DNA of 64,000 bases from contig NZ_CP045997.1 in NCBI RefSeq assembly GCF_010233585.1, positions 6,871,018-6,935,017 on the forward strand, in the 5' to 3' direction. This DNA comes from Spirosoma endbachense (lineage in GTDB: Bacteria; Bacteroidota; Bacteroidia; Cytophagales; Spirosomataceae). The notes beneath the pieces were generated by a model. It worked only from the letters and a program-made list of their open reading frames with translations, searched no databases and was not told where the DNA came from. Positions 9,735 to 19,550 of this stretch are shown here, piece after piece; position 1 is the stretch's first letter, and every line of letters starts with the position of its first letter. The position numbers were made by a program, and so were the translations under genes.

Positions 9735-10478
9735 ATGGATACGCAAACAGAAGCTCAAATCTACCTCTCCGACCAACGAGGCTTTTCGCAACTTGACTCG
9801 TTCCGGAGTTATCACAGCTTCAATTTTGGCCATTATTTTCAAGAAAGCAGAAAACCATTTGGTGCCCTTCAGCTCCTGAACGATGATACGCTCAAAGCCG
9901 GGAAAAGCATCAGGATGATAGCCGAAACCCATACGACGGCCCTTATTATTCCGATTGTTGGCGGACTTGAGTACAAAAGTGAATCGGGCGATGGCTTTCT
10001 GGAAGCTGGAGAGGTTCAGATTTTTTCACTAGCGGCAGGTATGGACTATGAGCTTATCAATCCATACGAAACGGAGCTCATCAACTTTATTCAAGTCTGG
10101 CTCGATGACGATAGTATACCACCTACATCGTCTCCACAACAAACAGCCTTTGACTTAACCACTAAAAATAAGCTGTTACCGATTTTACCGCTCAGTAGTA
10201 GCCATACGCAAATCAGCCGTTGTTATATTGGCCGATATGACGGTCGGCAGGAAGACGTTTATCACCTTCAACAGGCAGCTGACCAGGTACAGTCCACCGG
10301 AATTTTTGTGTTCATCCTGAGCGGAGCGTTTGAGGTACAGAATCGGTTACTCCACGAAAGAGATGGGCTGGCGTTAACGAATCTGAAAGAGGGAGTTCTC
10401 GAATTTGAAGCGTTGTCGAACGATGCTATTCTTTTGCTCATGGAGATTCCGATACGCCCTGAAATTCATCCTGTGTAG
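9735..10478 (+). CDS. Pirin-like bicupin lacking the metal-binding histidines
   Basis: 247 residues. The N-terminal half follows the pirin pattern: QRGFSQLDSFRSYHSFNFGHYF, then FGALQLLNDDTL, a Gly-rich turn VGGLEYKSESG and GEVQIFSLAAGMDYELINP. In classical pirins the metal is held by an HPHRDME-type motif and a later His/Glu pair. Here the first motif reads IAETHTTALI and the later one reads AAGMDYELIN, so most ligands are gone. The C-terminal cupin (GIFVFILSGAFEVQ) is present. It may be a structural or regulatory protein rather than a quercetinase. It forms a pair with the unknown gene 2 bases upstream and ends at a shared terminator with gcvP. Confidence 0.75.
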   Translation: MDTQTEAQIYLSDQRGFSQLDSFRSYHSFNFGHYFQESRKPFGALQLLNDDTLKAGKSIRMIAETHTTALIIPIVGGLEYKSESGDGFLEAGEVQIFSLAAGMDYELINPYETELINFIQVWLDDDSIPPTSSPQQTAFDLTTKNKLLPILPLSSSHTQISRCYIGRYDGRQEDVYHLQQAADQVQSTGIFVFILSGAFEVQNRLLHERDGLALTNLKEGVLEFEALSNDAILLLMEIPIRPEIHPV

Positions 10479-10516
10479 AATACCCACTGTTCGGCAAAAG
10501 CTTTTCTACATAAAAT

Positions 10517-10547
10517 AAAGCCTGTCTGCTTGACGCAGGCAGGCTTT
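10517..10547. terminator. Bidirectional terminator between the pirin-like gene and gcvP
   Basis: AAAGCCTGTCTGC (10517-10529) pairs with GCAGGCAGGCTTT (10535-10547), with one G-T wobble and a 5-base loop. A/T-rich flanks on both sides supply U tracts in both directions. Confidence 0.8.
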
Positions 10548-10572
10548 AATCATAAGAAACGACTTAAGTCTA

Positions 10573-13491
10573 TTAAGCTTGTTGCTCCACACTGGCTTCT
10601 TCTGCCACTTCAGTTGCATACGCATCTGTCGGTACGCAGGCGCAAACCAGATTACGATCTCCGTAAGCTGAATCAATCCGGCTAACGCTTGGCCAGAATT
10701 TACGGGCACGAACCTGCGGCAACGGATAAACGGCTTTTTCGCGGCTGTAAGGCCGAGTCCAGTTATCAGATAGCGCTACTGTAGCCGTGTGAGGGGCGTG
10801 TTTCAGCACGTTACTGGTCCGGTCAGCAGCACCCGTTTCGATTTCGCGAATTTCTTCCCGAATGGCGATCAGGGCATCGCAGAAACGATCAAGCTCGGCT
10901 TTCGACTCCGATTCGGTTGGCTCGATCATCATTGTTCCAGCCACCGGAAAGGAAACCGTTGGCGCATGGAACCCGTAATCCATCAGACGTTTCGCAATAT
11001 CTTCAACTTCAACGCCTGCTACTGCTTTAAACGGACGGCAATCGATGATCATTTCGTGAGCGGCACGACCGTTCGTACCGGCATAAAGCGCTTCGTAGTG
11101 TCCATCCAGCCGTGCTTTAATATAATTCGCGTTCAGAATAGCGCGTTTGGTTGCATTTGTCAGCCCTTCTCCACCCATCATTGCAATGTAGGCATAAGAG
11201 ATCGTCAGAATGCTCGCAGAACCATAGGGAGCGGCAGAAACAGCATGAATAGCCTGTTCGCCACCGGTGTGTACGAGGGCATGACCGGGCAGGAAGGGAG
11301 CCAAATGGGCCGCTACGCCAATAGGGCCCATACCAGGACCACCGCCACCGTGAGGGATACAGAATGTTTTGTGCAGATTCAGGTGGCAGACGTCAGCACC
11401 AATCGTAGCCGGAGATGTCAGACCAACCTGAGCGTTCATGTTGGCTCCATCCATATAAACCTGTCCGCCATGCTGATGAATGGTTTCGCAGATCTCTTTG
11501 ATGCTCTCCTCGAAAACACCGTGTGTTGACGGATAGGTAACCATCAGACACGAGAGGTCATTGCTATATTGCTCAGCTTTCGCTTTCAGGTCAGCGACGT
11601 CGATGTTGCCGCGTTCATCGCATTTAACGATAACGACTTTCATACCGGCCATAACGGCGCTGGCTGGATTGGTTCCGTGAGCCGATTGCGGAATCAATGA
11701 GACATTCCGGTGGTAATTTTCCTGGCTTTCGTGATAGGCCCGGATCACCATCAACCCTGCGTATTCGCCCTGAGCGCCCGAATTCGGCTGCAACGACATG
11801 GCGGCAAAACCCGTAATTTCACATAACCAGGCATTGAGGTCACTGAATAGCTGCTGATAACCGGTGGTCTGATCTTTCGGCGCAAACGGGTGTAATTTAC
11901 CAATCTCAGGCCACGTTACCGGAATCATTTCGGCAGTAGCGTTGAGTTTCATGGTACAACTACCCAACGAAATCATGGAATGAACCAGCGATAAATCCTT
12001 TTCTTCCAGCGATTTCAGGTAGCGCAACATCTCGTGCTCGGTATGATGCGTATTGAAAACCGGGTGGGTCAGATAGTCCGATTGACGCACGAGCCGTTCG
12101 GGCCAGGTGATGTCCAGATCAGCCAGAATGGCCTCCAAATCACATTTTACGCCAAAAATCGAAAGTAGTTCTATAAGGTCGTCCAGTGTCTTAGCCTCAT
12201 CGAACGACACGCTCACTCGTTCGCCATCAGACAGATAACGCAGGTTTACCTGCGCAGCCCTCGCCGATTTTCTTAACGATTCAACATCGCCAACTTTTAC
12301 GGTAACGGTATCGAAATAATTATCTGTGCTCAGTTCGTGCGCGCTCCAGCGAAGAGCCGTTGCAAACACTTTGGCCAGACCATGTACTTTTTCGGCAATA
12401 GCCTTAAGCCGTTGCGGACCATGATATACGGCATAGCTACCAGCCATGACAGCCAGTAAAACCTGTGCCGTACAGATATTTGAGGTTGCTTTTTCGCGAC
12501 GGATGTGCTGTTCGCGGGTTTGCAATGCCATCCGAAGGGCGGGTTTTCCTTCCGCATCCAGCGAAACACCAATGATCCGACCCGGAATTTGACGCTTAAA
12601 GGCATCACGGGTAGCAAAATAAGCCGCATGTGGTCCGCCAAAACCCATCGGAACACCAAAGCGTTGCGCTGAACCGACAACTACGTCAGCACCCATTTCG
12701 CCCGGAGGAGTTAGCAATGTCAGAGCGAGCAGATCAGCAGCAACGGCCGTTGTAATACCTAATTCGTGAGCGGCCGAAATCAGATCAGTATAGTCGAACA
12801 CTTCGCCATCTGAGGCTGGGTATTGGAGCAAAATACCGAAGATTTCACCATTGGTCAGGTTTACAGTTCGGTGATCGCCAACAAGTACCTGAATACCGAT
12901 CGGTGTCGCACGGGTCAACAACACATCAATCGTTTGTGGATGACACCGCTCTGAAACGAAAAACGTACTGGCCGATTTCTTAGATGCTGGTCGCATTGCA
13001 TAGAGCATATGCATAGCCTCGGCAGCAGCAGTAGCTTCGTCGAGCAGCGAAGCATTCGCCAGATCCATACCGGTCAGGTCTGACACTACCGTCTGAAAAT
13101 TAAGGAGCGCTTCCAGGCGACCCTGTGCTATTTCAGCCTGATAAGGTGTATAAGCCGTATACCAGGCTGGGTTTTCCAGAATGTTACGCAGAATAACATT
13201 CGGTGTGATGGTATCGTAATAACCGGTACCGATGTACGATTTGAAGACTTTGTTTTGACCAGCCATCTTCTTGAAATCTGCCAGAAATTGCGTTTCCGAT
13301 TTGGGAGCGGGCAGATTAAGGGGGCGGGGGAGCCGGATTGCTGCCGGTACCGTCTGATCAATTAGTTCGTCGATGGATTCGACCGGCAACCCGGTCGTAG
13401 AAATAGTTTGGAGCATTTCGGCCTGGGCCGCTTCGGTTTGGCCGTGATGACGGTCCTCAAATGACTCCTGGTAACGAAGGTTTAACTTCAT
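10573..13491 (-). CDS. gcvP: Glycine dehydrogenase (decarboxylating), P protein
   Basis: The PLP-dependent P protein of the glycine cleavage system. It decarboxylates glycine and passes the aminomethyl group to the lipoyl H protein. The 972 residues cover both halves of the fused homodimer-type protein. The N-terminal half has [31 protein letters not shown] and [15 protein letters not shown]. The C-terminal half has [21 protein letters not shown] and the PLP-binding Lys708 in HLNLHKTFC followed by a Gly-rich loop. It stands alone; gcvT and gcvH are not in the window. I looked for a glycine riboswitch in the leader and saw none. Its lipoyl requirement links it functionally to lipB at 48.3 kb. 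Confidence 0.97.
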   Translation of the reverse strand: MKLNLRYQESFEDRHHGQTEAAQAEMLQTISTTGLPVESIDELIDQTVPAAIRLPRPLNLPAPKSETQFLADFKKMAGQNKVFKSYIGTGYYDTITPNVILRNILENPAWYTAYTPYQAEIAQGRLEALLNFQTVVSDLTGMDLANASLLDEATAAAEAMHMLYAMRPASKKSASTFFVSERCHPQTIDVLLTRATPIGIQVLVGDHRTVNLTNGEIFGILLQYPASDGEVFDYTDLISAAHELGITTAVAADLLALTLLTPPGEMGADVVVGSAQRFGVPMGFGGPHAAYFATRDAFKRQIPGRIIGVSLDAEGKPALRMALQTREQHIRREKATSNICTAQVLLAVMAGSYAVYHGPQRLKAIAEKVHGLAKVFATALRWSAHELSTDNYFDTVTVKVGDVESLRKSARAAQVNLRYLSDGERVSVSFDEAKTLDDLIELLSIFGVKCDLEAILADLDITWPERLVRQSDYLTHPVFNTHHTEHEMLRYLKSLEEKDLSLVHSMISLGSCTMKLNATAEMIPVTWPEIGKLHPFAPKDQTTGYQQLFSDLNAWLCEITGFAAMSLQPNSGAQGEYAGLMVIRAYHESQENYHRNVSLIPQSAHGTNPASAVMAGMKVVIVKCDERGNIDVADLKAKAEQYSNDLSCLMVTYPSTHGVFEESIKEICETIHQHGGQVYMDGANMNAQVGLTSPATIGADVCHLNLHKTFCIPHGGGGPGMGPIGVAAHLAPFLPGHALVHTGGEQAIHAVSAAPYGSASILTISYAYIAMMGGEGLTNATKRAILNANYIKARLDGHYEALYAGTNGRAAHEMIIDCRPFKAVAGVEVEDIAKRLMDYGFHAPTVSFPVAGTMMIEPTESESKAELDRFCDALIAIREEIREIETGAADRTSNVLKHAPHTATVALSDNWTRPYSREKAVYPLPQVRARKFWPSVSRIDSAYGDRNLVCACVPTDAYATEVAEEASVEQQA

Positions 13492-13843
13492 CGAAAGATA
13501 GCTTCTGTATAAAATACAAATTTACACAACCATCCCGTAAAAAGAGGTATAACCAAACCACTTGTGGAAGGATTCTGTGTCAATCAAACGCAATTTTCAA
13601 TGTGTGGGTTCTCTCCATCGGTTATAGCGTACTAATCGGTTTTATTTACTGGGAATGAAGAAGTTACTTATTCCCTGAAAATAATTTTACCGTTTCCGGT
13701 ATCACCTAGGCTGAACCCAAATCCATCTGGGTTATGTCTTATTACAACCAAAGTTCTATACATCAGGAAACAGAATCGACACATCATCTATAGGTGTTTC
13801 TACGATAACATACAGCTGTGCTTTCCTTGTCTGCTAGTAGATA
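13492..13843. other. Divergent intergenic region, no gene seen
   Basis: The 352 bases between gcvP and the membrane-protein gene contain no credible coding frame and no hairpin with a long stem. Apart from the candidate gcvP -7 element I see no defined signal. It marks the border of the glycan region. Confidence 0.5.
13517..13524 (-). promoter_or_regulatory. Candidate -7 element for gcvP
   Basis: On the minus strand TAAATTTG matches TAnnTTTG exactly, 26 bases upstream of the gcvP ATG. No TTG is found at the ideal 19-21 base distance, so the assignment rests on one element and position. Confidence 0.45.
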
Positions 13844-15709
13844 ATGCGCTATACTTACCGCGTCAAATTTCTACTGATCTGCTCAATGGCAACGCTTACG
13901 GCCAAGGCTACTCCCATTTTCCGACGCTTATTTCCAGTTGAAAAACATCAGAAACAGGAAGCCCGGTCAACTAACCTGTCCAGCCCAACCTGGTTCGCAC
14001 CCATGCTGGTGGGTTCGTCAGAAAGATCGCAGCGGACGTCGGCCATGCAGTCTGTTTTCTTAGGTATTCTGGTAGCCATTCCTGTTTTTATCTACTATAA
14101 AACCATTTTCGAAAACGCCTATAACTTTCCATACGAAGACGATTTCAACAGCGCACTGAGCTTTATAGCTGACTATGCTTTTGGCAAACTGACTTTTGGC
14201 GAAAGGCTTAAATTGATTTTTTCGCAGTACAACGAGCACCGAATCGTGTTCGACCGATTGGTTTTTCTGGCCGACTATGGATTATTCGGTGAATTGAACT
14301 TCAGCCACTTAATTATCGTAGGTAATGTATCGCTGTTACTGATCTGTGTTCTTTTCCTGAAGGCATCGTTCCGGCAATTTTCCATTTCGCAAAAGCTCCT
14401 TTATCTATTGCCCGCGGCCTATTCGCTTTTCCTGTTTCAATACTGGGAGCTCTCCACCTGGAGCATGGCAGCCTTACAGAATCTATACGTCATTCCGTTT
14501 GCCATGCTTAGTCTATATAGCCTGAGCAAACCCAGCCGAAATGCGTTTATTGTGGCTTGCGGAGCGGCTGTACTGGCCACCTTTACCAGTGGAAATGGCA
14601 TGTTTACGTTCTTTGCCGGTGCCGCTTTGTTGGTTCTGACCCAATCCTATCGAAAGCTGGCTCTGTGGCTGGCCATTACTGCTGCTACGATTGCTCTTTA
14701 TTTCTGGGGATATATCCGGCCGCCCTATCACCCCGACATTGCCGACTCGCTGATAAACCATACGGGCCGGGCGATCAGTTACTTTTTTACACTGACAGGT
14801 ATGTTGCTGGGGCCGGGTCGGCAGAAATTGAGTATGCTGTTCGGTGCGCTATCCTTACTAGTATCGGTTGGCCTGGTCGGTTACCTCTGGTATATAAAGC
14901 GGATTGGTGAGCATTTGCCCCTTGTTGGCTGGTTATTATTCCTTTACCTCACCTGCCTGTCGCTCATGGCTACGCGCTCAGGCATGGGCATTGGGCAGGC
15001 TGCTACGCCACGCTATGGCATTGTGGTTGTTATGCTGTTTGCCACCCAATCGGTACTGGCCCTTGAAACCTTCAGGCATCGTTACCTGCGGTTAGGCGTG
15101 CTGGCTGGCTATGTAGCTGTAGCGTTGTTTGTGTATCTGTCAGCCATCAATCAGGACAACCGCCGACGGATTGAGGATCGGACGCGCAACCTGAAATTCA
15201 GCAGTGCTTTTTATAACGCCAATCCGGCGAATCTATATTTGCATTGGGCAAATCCGGCGATTGCGAATACAATTTTTACGGATGCGCGCCAAAAGGGAAT
15301 TTTCCAGGTACCAGCCATTACGTTCGAGGATCTTAAAAGTACGCCAGAGCCCTTCGATCCGGCACAGCTATTACCCAGCCATAACGTTACGGTCAACGCC
15401 CAACCCTACGAAACCGGCGATTTCCTGATTCTATACCGGGTCTGGGCTCAGATCAACGGTTCATTAGCCAGAAACACATCCATTCAGGTAATTGCCCGTT
15501 CGGCAACTAACTGTTACGCATTTACTGCGCAGAAACACGCCTGGGAGGACACGGACGACCACATACTGAACAGAAAATATACCCAGCCAGGATTCTCCTG
15601 TGTTCTGGACAAAAAAGATCTGAAACCAGGGCAGTATACGCTATGGATCTGCCTCAGAAACGGCGGAGAGAAGGTGTATCAGCCGATGAACATTATATTG
15701 ACTAAATAA
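13844..15709 (+). CDS. Polytopic membrane protein, GT-C-like glycosyltransferase candidate
   Basis: 621 residues. A basic N-terminal tail (to about residue 68) is followed by roughly 10-11 hydrophobic helices up to residue 445 and a soluble C-terminal domain of about 170 residues rich in aromatic residues. After the first helix (LGILVAIPVFIYY) comes an acidic pair in NFPYEDDFNS, the position where GT-C enzymes carry their catalytic Asp/Glu motif. A further conserved-looking loop reads QYNEHRIVFDRL. These points suggest, but do not prove, transfer of a sugar from a polyprenyl-phosphate donor outside the inner membrane. Alternative starts are Met15 (13886) and Met68 (14045). It leads the plus-strand glycan genes. 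Confidence 0.7.
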   Translation: MRYTYRVKFLLICSMATLTAKATPIFRRLFPVEKHQKQEARSTNLSSPTWFAPMLVGSSERSQRTSAMQSVFLGILVAIPVFIYYKTIFENAYNFPYEDDFNSALSFIADYAFGKLTFGERLKLIFSQYNEHRIVFDRLVFLADYGLFGELNFSHLIIVGNVSLLLICVLFLKASFRQFSISQKLLYLLPAAYSLFLFQYWELSTWSMAALQNLYVIPFAMLSLYSLSKPSRNAFIVACGAAVLATFTSGNGMFTFFAGAALLVLTQSYRKLALWLAITAATIALYFWGYIRPPYHPDIADSLINHTGRAISYFFTLTGMLLGPGRQKLSMLFGALSLLVSVGLVGYLWYIKRIGEHLPLVGWLLFLYLTCLSLMATRSGMGIGQAATPRYGIVVVMLFATQSVLALETFRHRYLRLGVLAGYVAVALFVYLSAINQDNRRRIEDRTRNLKFSSAFYNANPANLYLHWANPAIANTIFTDARQKGIFQVPAITFEDLKSTPEPFDPAQLLPSHNVTVNAQPYETGDFLILYRVWAQINGSLARNTSIQVIARSATNCYAFTAQKHAWEDTDDHILNRKYTQPGFSCVLDKKDLKPGQYTLWICLRNGGEKVYQPMNIILTK

Positions 15710-15823
15710 AGCAGTAAGTTCCTCTCATTTTTTCCGGCTACATAAGCTTAAATTTACGATAAAATATTGTTTGTTTACATAGCTTGATAGCATTGTGGCT
15801 TGATAGTTGAGAGACCGATTGCA

Positions 15824-16660
15824 ATGAATTCTTCAGACACTCCGCTGGTATCGGTCATTATGCCCGTTTATAACGGTGAGCAGTATTTGGCCCAGGCAAT
15901 TGAGAGTATCCTGTCGCAATCATATTCGCGGTTGGAACTATTAGTTTTAGATAATGGATCTTCTGACAATACAGCTCGTATTGTTGCCGACTATGCTCAG
16001 CGTGACCGGCGAATAAGGCCGCTTTGGGAACCAGTCCCTTTAGGGTATGGGGGTGAAGTAGCCAGTAATATAGCCGCCCGCCAGGCAACCGGCACATTTA
16101 TTGCCAAGCTTGATGCTGATGATATTGCCCGACCCGATCGTCTGGCAAAACAGGTTGCATTTCTACAGGCCAATCCAGATGTGTTTCTGGTTGGCAGTAA
16201 TCTGGAGTTGATCGATAGTCATGGACATATCACTGGCATACGTACCTATCCGCTTATACATGAAGCCATTTTTAATGAATTTTATTTACGCTTTCCCATT
16301 GCAAATCCCTCAGTGATGTATCGCAATGTCCTGAAAGAAGACTTGTATGTTATTCGTTTTTCACATTTCAATGATTATTACAGCTTATTTCTATTGATAA
16401 ATAGCGGGTTGCGCATGCAAAATCTGCCCGAGTGTCTGACAGCCTACCGCATTCATAACACCAATACAGTATTTACCAACCTGCGCGTCAAGTGGCGTAG
16501 CAATGTAGCAATTAAAGAAAGCTTTATACACGACTTTGGCTATGTAGCCCCGCTGAGCCAGCGGATTAAAATAGCAGCCATTACCCATATAATCAATCTG
16601 TTACCTGAACGTATCCTTATCAAATCGATGAATAAGGCCCGTCAGTTGATTAAAGCCTGA
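15824..16660 (+). CDS. Family 2 glycosyltransferase
   Basis: 279 residues from the ATG at 15824; a TTG eight codons upstream is less likely. The GT-A fold is clear: VSVIMPVYNGEQYL at the N-terminus, LDNGSSDNT for nucleotide binding, and the metal-binding DxD-type motif KLDADDIARPDRL. The C-terminal 90 residues contain amphipathic helices but no obvious transmembrane segment. It is cytoplasmic or peripheral and transfers a sugar from a nucleotide donor to a glycan. The next gene begins 6 bases downstream, so it is part of a run of four genes with short gaps (6, 4 and 28 bases). Confidence 0.93.
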   Translation: MNSSDTPLVSVIMPVYNGEQYLAQAIESILSQSYSRLELLVLDNGSSDNTARIVADYAQRDRRIRPLWEPVPLGYGGEVASNIAARQATGTFIAKLDADDIARPDRLAKQVAFLQANPDVFLVGSNLELIDSHGHITGIRTYPLIHEAIFNEFYLRFPIANPSVMYRNVLKEDLYVIRFSHFNDYYSLFLLINSGLRMQNLPECLTAYRIHNTNTVFTNLRVKWRSNVAIKESFIHDFGYVAPLSQRIKIAAITHIINLLPERILIKSMNKARQLIKA

Positions 16661-16666
16661 CACATT

Positions 16667-17434
16667 ATGATTGGACGTATTATTAAAATCGGTTCACAAA
16701 TTGTTTGGGGCGGCATCAAAGCAACCCCTGATTACATAAATGATTATTTTAAGCTCAAAAAGCAACTTGACGGCCATTCAGATTTTCCTATTCTCAGCTA
16801 CTACCCTGCTATTTTTGACCGATACGCCGAAAGTGGTGAGCTTATAAAGCATTATTTTTTACAAGACCTGTATGTAGCACAGCGGATCTTCAGGAATAAT
16901 CCTGTCAAGCATATGGATATTGGCTCCCGAATCGATGGATTTGTTGGGCATGTTGCGGCCTATCGGCCTATTGAAATTATCGATATTCGGCCATTGACCC
17001 GTAGTATTCCCAATGTCAGCTTCCGGCAGGCCGATTTAATGAATCTGCCGACCGACCTTATACACTCGACTGATTCTATTTCGGCCCTCCACGCCATCGA
17101 GCATTTTGGCCTGGGACGTTACGGAGACCCTATCGATGCAAACGGCCACATTAAAGCGTTAGATAATATCCGACAGATTATTAAACCGGGTGGAACGTTC
17201 TATTTTTCATCACCTATTGGTCCACAAGGCATCGTTTATAACGCACACCGTGTATTTTCGATTGCCTATCTGGTTCAGTTGTTTGAGCCTCATTACACCA
17301 TCGAAAGATTTTCGTACATCGACGATAATGAACAGTTTTTTGAAAATGTAGACTGGCGCACCCAGTCGGCTCAGACTAATTTCGGCTGTGTATACGGGTG
17401 TGGTATCTTTGAAATGACCCGCCGAATCGACTAA
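16667..17434 (+). CDS. DUF268-family SAM-dependent methyltransferase-like protein
   Basis: 255 residues. The nucleotide-binding start reads MDIGSRIDGFVGHVAAY, followed by EIIDIRPL. The middle has ADLMNLPTD, ALHAIEHFGLGRYGDP and IKPGGTFYFSSPIG. This is the DUF268 pattern, a branch of Rossmann-fold methyltransferases found in polysaccharide loci. It probably methylates a sugar of the glycan, but the acceptor is unknown. It lies 6 bases after the GT2 gene and 4 bases before the FkbM gene, which indicates one operon. Confidence 0.85.
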   Translation: MIGRIIKIGSQIVWGGIKATPDYINDYFKLKKQLDGHSDFPILSYYPAIFDRYAESGELIKHYFLQDLYVAQRIFRNNPVKHMDIGSRIDGFVGHVAAYRPIEIIDIRPLTRSIPNVSFRQADLMNLPTDLIHSTDSISALHAIEHFGLGRYGDPIDANGHIKALDNIRQIIKPGGTFYFSSPIGPQGIVYNAHRVFSIAYLVQLFEPHYTIERFSYIDDNEQFFENVDWRTQSAQTNFGCVYGCGIFEMTRRID

Positions 17435-17438
17435 ACTC

Positions 17439-18230
17439 ATGAAGAAGTTTTTACAATGGTTGCTGGCACCTATACGAATTACACTGCTACAACCCGTTTA
17501 CGAAAAATTATATCTGTTTGTCATTTACGCCATGAATTATGGCGGAGGCTCGTTTACTGACGACAGCGGAGAAAAATATGTTGTCCGTTATGTAGCGAAG
17601 AAAACGGTCGGTCAACCCCATGGCACAACAGTCTTTGATGTTGGTGCGAATGTGGGGACGTATGCCCGAATGCTCATAAACAGCTTCGGTGATCAGGTTG
17701 CCATCCATTGCTTCGAGCCGTCGCATGCTACTTACCAGACACTCAAAGCCAACCTCCCTGAACCGAATGTGATTAAGCATAATCTGGGTCTAAGCGATCG
17801 TCCTGGCGAGATGGCGCTGTTTACAGATGCGGAACAATCGGGGATGGCGTCGGTTTACGATCGTGATTTACACCACATCAATGTTTCATTTGCCAAAAAT
17901 GAAATAGCGACCTTCAGCACGGTCGATGAATTTTCCGCTGCCCAAAAGATCGACCATATCGATTTACTGAAAATTGACGTGGAAGGTCATGAACTGGCCG
18001 TGTTGAAAGGAGCCGCCAAAATGATTCAGCAAGGCCGTATCCGTTTCATTCAATTTGAATTTGGGGGAACCAGCATCGACTCCCGGACCTACTTTCGGGA
18101 TTTCTGGAATCTGCTTTCGCCAACCTACAACCTATACCGAATTGTTGGCAACGGTCTCCGCCGAATCGATAGCTACACAGAATACCTGGAAATATTTGTG
18201 ACGGTTAATTTTCTGGCAGAGCATAAATGA
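17439..18230 (+). CDS. FkbM-family methyltransferase
   Basis: 263 residues. The SAM-binding motif is VFDVGANVGTYARM, with HCFEPSHATYQTLKANL for the ribose-binding acidic residue and the family signature LLKIDVEGHELAVLKGA. FkbM-type enzymes O-methylate hydroxyls, often on sugars of surface polysaccharides. The N-terminal 35 residues are hydrophobic and basic (WLLAPIRITLLQPVYEKLYLF), suggesting peripheral membrane contact. It is the second methyltransferase in a row; two methylations on one repeating unit is a reasonable inference. Confidence 0.92.
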   Translation: MKKFLQWLLAPIRITLLQPVYEKLYLFVIYAMNYGGGSFTDDSGEKYVVRYVAKKTVGQPHGTTVFDVGANVGTYARMLINSFGDQVAIHCFEPSHATYQTLKANLPEPNVIKHNLGLSDRPGEMALFTDAEQSGMASVYDRDLHHINVSFAKNEIATFSTVDEFSAAQKIDHIDLLKIDVEGHELAVLKGAAKMIQQGRIRFIQFEFGGTSIDSRTYFRDFWNLLSPTYNLYRIVGNGLRRIDSYTEYLEIFVTVNFLAEHK

Positions 18231-18258
18231 GTTGTGTACATACGCCAACCCCTGATTT

Positions 18259-19131
18259 ATGGTTATCTCAGTTTTGCTAGGCGGGTTAGGCAATCAGTTG
18301 TTTCAATATGCATTCGGGGTTCGATTGGCCCATCAGCTCCAGACAGAACTGCGCCTGGAACGGCACCTCTTGGAGAGTACAACACTAGCCAGGCTACGCC
18401 ATTACACACCAAGACAATACGAACTCGACACCTTTTCGATTCAGCCTGAGCAGGCTTCTGTTCTGGACTTAGTCAGCGTATTAGCGCGAGTAACTGTGCC
18501 GGGCATGAACACTGTTATGATTCGGGAGTCGACAACAAACCCGGATGCGATAACGAAATTACCTAACAAAGTCCAAAACGCACTTTGCTTCGGCTATTGG
18601 CAGTCCGAATCTTACTTTAAACCAGTAGCCGAAACGCTGAGAAAACAGCTGGTTTTTCGGGAAACACCATCGGAGATTACGTTATCAATGGCAAATACCA
18701 TTCTTCGGAATCCAAATGCAACCTTTATTCATATCCGTCGGGGCGATTATGTCACAAATCCCGCTGCCAATCAATACCATGGACTCTGCGACATAGACTA
18801 TTACATTCGCTCGATTAGCTACCTGCGCGAACGAGTCTCAGACCCTCATTTCTTTGTTTTTTCAGACGATCAGACTTGGGCCAAACGGGAACTGAGCGCA
18901 CTAGGCCAAACGGCTACATTTGTTGATCACAACCAGGGAGCCGATAGTTGGCAGGATATGTATTTGATGCGTTTATGTCGACACGCGATCGTAGCCAATA
19001 GCTCGTTTAGCTGGTGGGGTGCCTGGCTCAATCCAGAAACAGATCGGACTGTAATCGCGCCGGGCCAGTGGTTTCCAGGTCAACCCCTATTGAGCCAGCA
19101 GGTTGTTTGCCCAAACTGGCATCGCCTGTAA
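18259..19131 (+). CDS. Family 11 glycosyltransferase (alpha-1,2-fucosyltransferase type)
   Basis: 290 residues. The N-terminus LLGGLGNQLFQYAFG and the donor-binding motif HIRRGDY (158-164) are diagnostic of GT11, and the C-terminal SSFSWWGAWLN is conserved. GT11 enzymes transfer L-fucose (or a related deoxyhexose) from GDP-fucose to galactose in an alpha-1,2 link. No GDP-fucose synthesis genes are in the window. It is the last of the plus-strand glycan genes and ends 29 bases from the convergent DUF2304 gene, without a clear terminator between them. Confidence 0.92.
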   Translation: MVISVLLGGLGNQLFQYAFGVRLAHQLQTELRLERHLLESTTLARLRHYTPRQYELDTFSIQPEQASVLDLVSVLARVTVPGMNTVMIRESTTNPDAITKLPNKVQNALCFGYWQSESYFKPVAETLRKQLVFRETPSEITLSMANTILRNPNATFIHIRRGDYVTNPAANQYHGLCDIDYYIRSISYLRERVSDPHFFVFSDDQTWAKRELSALGQTATFVDHNQGADSWQDMYLMRLCRHAIVANSSFSWWGAWLNPETDRTVIAPGQWFPGQPLLSQQVVCPNWHRL

Positions 19132-19160
19132 GTTAGTATGCCCTTCTATTACCTTCGTGC

Positions 19161-19550
19161 CTATCCTCGTCGTTTTGTTGAGCCCTTTTCCGGCAGTTGC
19201 GCTTTGATCCCGCTATAATTTTTAATGGCGTTCTGCCGGATAATCTGCGTCAGAATAACATCGTGCTGAAGCAGCCGCCGGTAGAGAACGGCGATCAACA
19301 GTAGAAAACCCGTAAAGAGCAAATAAAACACAAGGTCGACACCGCGTCCCACACCCAATCGGTTAGCAATATAGTAGGGTAGTTCAGGTATAGAAACAAA
19401 CAAAATACCGACCACGACGATTGCCACAAAAAACAACCGATACAGTAACCGATTCCTGAAAAGCCGGAGCGATGCTACAGCCACAACCAACAGCAACAGG
19501 GATAGCAGTAGCTGAATCGGTGTAAAACTGAGTTGAAAATCTGCGTTCAT
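19161..19550 (-). CDS. DUF2304 small membrane protein
   Basis: 129 residues with three hydrophobic helices (about 11-30, 36-56, 71-92) and a charged C-terminal tail (HDVILTQIIRQNAI). The third helix (LVFYLLFTGFLLLIAVLYRR) is typical of DUF2304. Such proteins are often encoded next to dolichol-phosphate-mannose-synthase-like GT2 genes, as here. The ATG overlaps the stop of the GT2 gene by one base (TAATG), so translation is coupled. It probably serves the GT2 enzyme as a membrane partner; that role is inferred. Confidence 0.85.
   Translation of the reverse strand: MNADFQLSFTPIQLLLSLLLLVVAVASLRLFRNRLLYRLFFVAIVVVGILFVSIPELPYYIANRLGVGRGVDLVFYLLFTGFLLLIAVLYRRLLQHDVILTQIIRQNAIKNYSGIKAQLPEKGSTKRRG

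Noticed and set aside
10789..11529. 246-codon open frame antisense to gcvP
   Set aside because: It is the complement of strongly conserved GcvP sequence, including the PLP-lysine region, and the translation shows no domain.
13461..13658. Short frame across the gcvP start and the intergenic region
   Set aside because: It overlaps the gcvP promoter and start codon and has no conserved features.
13492..13843. A glycine riboswitch upstream of gcvP
   Set aside because: The leader is too short from the -7 element to the ATG, and no paired aptamer-like helices are visible.
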